From: CAWHOW01 sp963831005
GTDB taxonomy: Bacteria; Bacteroidota; Bacteroidia; Bacteroidales; CG2-30-32-10
DNA: 64,000 nucleotides
Assembly: GCA_963831005.1 (NCBI GenBank)
Contig: CAWHOW010000026.1
Location: 248,001-312,000, forward strand
Direction of reading: 5' to 3'
Position 1 is the stretch's first letter, and each line of letters begins with the position of its first letter. The position numbers and the translations under genes were made by a program. The notes under the pieces were generated by a model. The model was not told the origin of the DNA. It did no database searches and worked only from the letters and a program-made list of their open reading frames with translations. Shown here in pieces: positions 63,153 through 64,000 of the stretch.

Positions 63153-64000
63153 TCAACTGCTTGCGTCTAATTCTGCTTTTGCTGTATAAAATTCATTCAT
63201 TATTTCTTCTACAATTTTCCCGGCAGGTTTTATTTCTTTTATCAATCCGGAAACTTGCCCTATCTCAAGCTCTCCTTCATCTAAATCACCTTCAAACATA
63301 CCTTTGCGGGAGCGTCCATGCCCCAGAAATTCTTTTAGTTGTTCTGAACCGGCTCCATCATTTTCCTGCTTCTCCACTTCAAAATAAAATTTATTTTTTA
63401 TCACTCTTACAGGGATAACTTTTTTAAGTGTAAGTTGCGTATCACCATCATGCGCCGCAATAATTTTTTGTTTAAAGTTTATATGCCCCGATGATTCTTC
63501 GCTTGCTGCAAACCGGCTTCCTATCTGAACACCTTCGGCTCCAAGCGCCATAGCCGCAAGCATTCCCCTTCCGGTGGCAATACCGCCGGCTGCAATTAAT
63601 GGAATAGAAATAGCTTCCCTTATCATAGGAATAAGAACCATAGTGGTTGTTTCTTCCCTACCATTGTGTCCGCCTGCTTCAAATCCTTCTGCAACGATTG
63701 CATCAACTCCAGCTTCCTCACATTTCTTCGCAAATTTTACATTGGCAATTACATGTACAACTTTAATTCCATGTTGTTTCAAATGTGAAGTCCATTTGCC
63801 CGGATTACCTGCTGATGTAAATACAACAGGAACTTTTTCATCGATAACAATTTTTATGAATTCGTCAGCATTGGGGTAGAGCAAAGGAATGTTTACGCCA
63901 AAAGGTTTACCGGTTGCAGCTTTGCATTTGCAAATATGTTCTCTAAGAATATCAGGTGTCATGGAACCAGAACCTATGAGTCCAAGTCCACCGGCATTAC
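63153..64000 (-). CDS. Nitronate monooxygenase-like flavoenzyme, 5' end outside the window
   Basis: The frame stays open to the right edge: upstream of the ATG at 63962 it continues NAGGLGLIGSGS, the conserved N-terminal motif of the family, so the gene is truncated by the window and the internal ATG is not the start. Visible parts include GKPFGVNIPLLYP, FTSAGNPGKWTSHLKQHGIKVVHV, EGFEAGGHNG (catalytic His region), PLIAAGGIATGRGM and GAEGVQIGSRFAASEES, matching FMN-binding 2-nitropropane dioxygenase/FabK-type TIM barrels. It probably oxidises nitronates or acts as an enoyl reductase. It is not linked to a neighbour in this window. Confidence 0.9.
   Translation of the reverse strand, partial: NAGGLGLIGSGSMTPDILREHICKCKAATGKPFGVNIPLLYPNADEFIKIVIDEKVPVVFTSAGNPGKWTSHLKQHGIKVVHVIANVKFAKKCEEAGVDAIVAEGFEAGGHNGREETTTMVLIPMIREAISIPLIAAGGIATGRGMLAAMALGAEGVQIGSRFAASEESSGHINFKQKIIAAHDGDTQLTLKKVIPVRVIKNKFYFEVEKQENDGAGSEQLKEFLGHGRSRKGMFEGDLDEGELEIGQVSGLIKEIKPAGKIVEEIMNEFYTAKAELDASS

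Overview
The window is a stretch of a Bacteroidota (Bacteroidetes) chromosome, probably an environmental or draft-quality genome. The evidence is consistent: four secreted proteins end in type IX secretion (T9SS) sorting domains, there is a TonB-dependent receptor with a carboxypeptidase-like N-domain and DUF5689-type lipoproteins, an S46 dipeptidyl-peptidase, an RprXY-like two-component system, AT-rich intergenic DNA, and several promoters fitting the Bacteroidetes consensus TAnnTTTG with a TTG/TTTG about 17-22 bp upstream. No rRNA, tRNA, phage, integrase, transposase or CRISPR array was recognised.

Layout. 0-8 kb: a small repeat protein, a TPR histidine kinase with a LuxR-type response regulator, and a giant modular T9SS protein; the kinase operon and the giant gene share an 18-bp inverted repeat in their upstream regions. 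8-15 kb: peptidase T, an OPT-family transporter, a patatin-like lipase, a His/Gly-rich small protein and a 14-repeat YCF48 protein. 15-21 kb: a secreted endonuclease/exonuclease/phosphatase divergent from a TonB receptor and two DUF5689-like lipoproteins. 21-34 kb: a 21-bp minisatellite, DNA polymerase I, a TPR protein, a frameshifted mannose-1-phosphate guanylyltransferase, a basic lipoprotein, a frameshifted S46 peptidase, an RprY/RprX pair and a TMTC-like membrane TPR protein. 34-39 kb: 141-bp tandem repeats, two T9SS proteins, a second 21-bp minisatellite and an orphan protein. 40-47 kb: a TetR-TolC-MFP-RND efflux operon. 47-49 kb: a second TetR and MlaF/MlaE. 49-57 kb: a SprT-like protein, a split ETF:menaquinone-oxidoreductase-like complex, EtfA/EtfB, an acyl-CoA dehydrogenase, a SRPBCC/GyrI-like protein and an alpha/beta hydrolase. 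57-64 kb: palindrome islands, a family of unrecognised proteins under a LytTR regulator, a third 21-bp repeat array, a YCF48/T9SS protein and the 3' part of a nitronate monooxygenase-like gene.

How genes work together. The ETF, acyl-CoA dehydrogenase and membrane Fe-S genes form a plausible route from acyl-CoA oxidation into the quinone pool. The TonB/DUF5689/EEP locus looks like capture and cleavage of a phosphorylated polymer, possibly nucleic acid. The TetR gene heads its own tripartite efflux operon.

The least explained part is the repeat biology. Three unrelated arrays all have a period of exactly 21 bp, with degenerate edge units still in phase. Chains of small palindromes with TTTA/TAAA centres recur in intergenic DNA, including two copies of one composite element in probable mRNA leaders. 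One palindrome island sits between a complete gene and a duplicated copy of its 3' end. Three apparent single-base frameshifts (two genes disrupted, one changed only at its C-terminus) may be sequencing errors or real.
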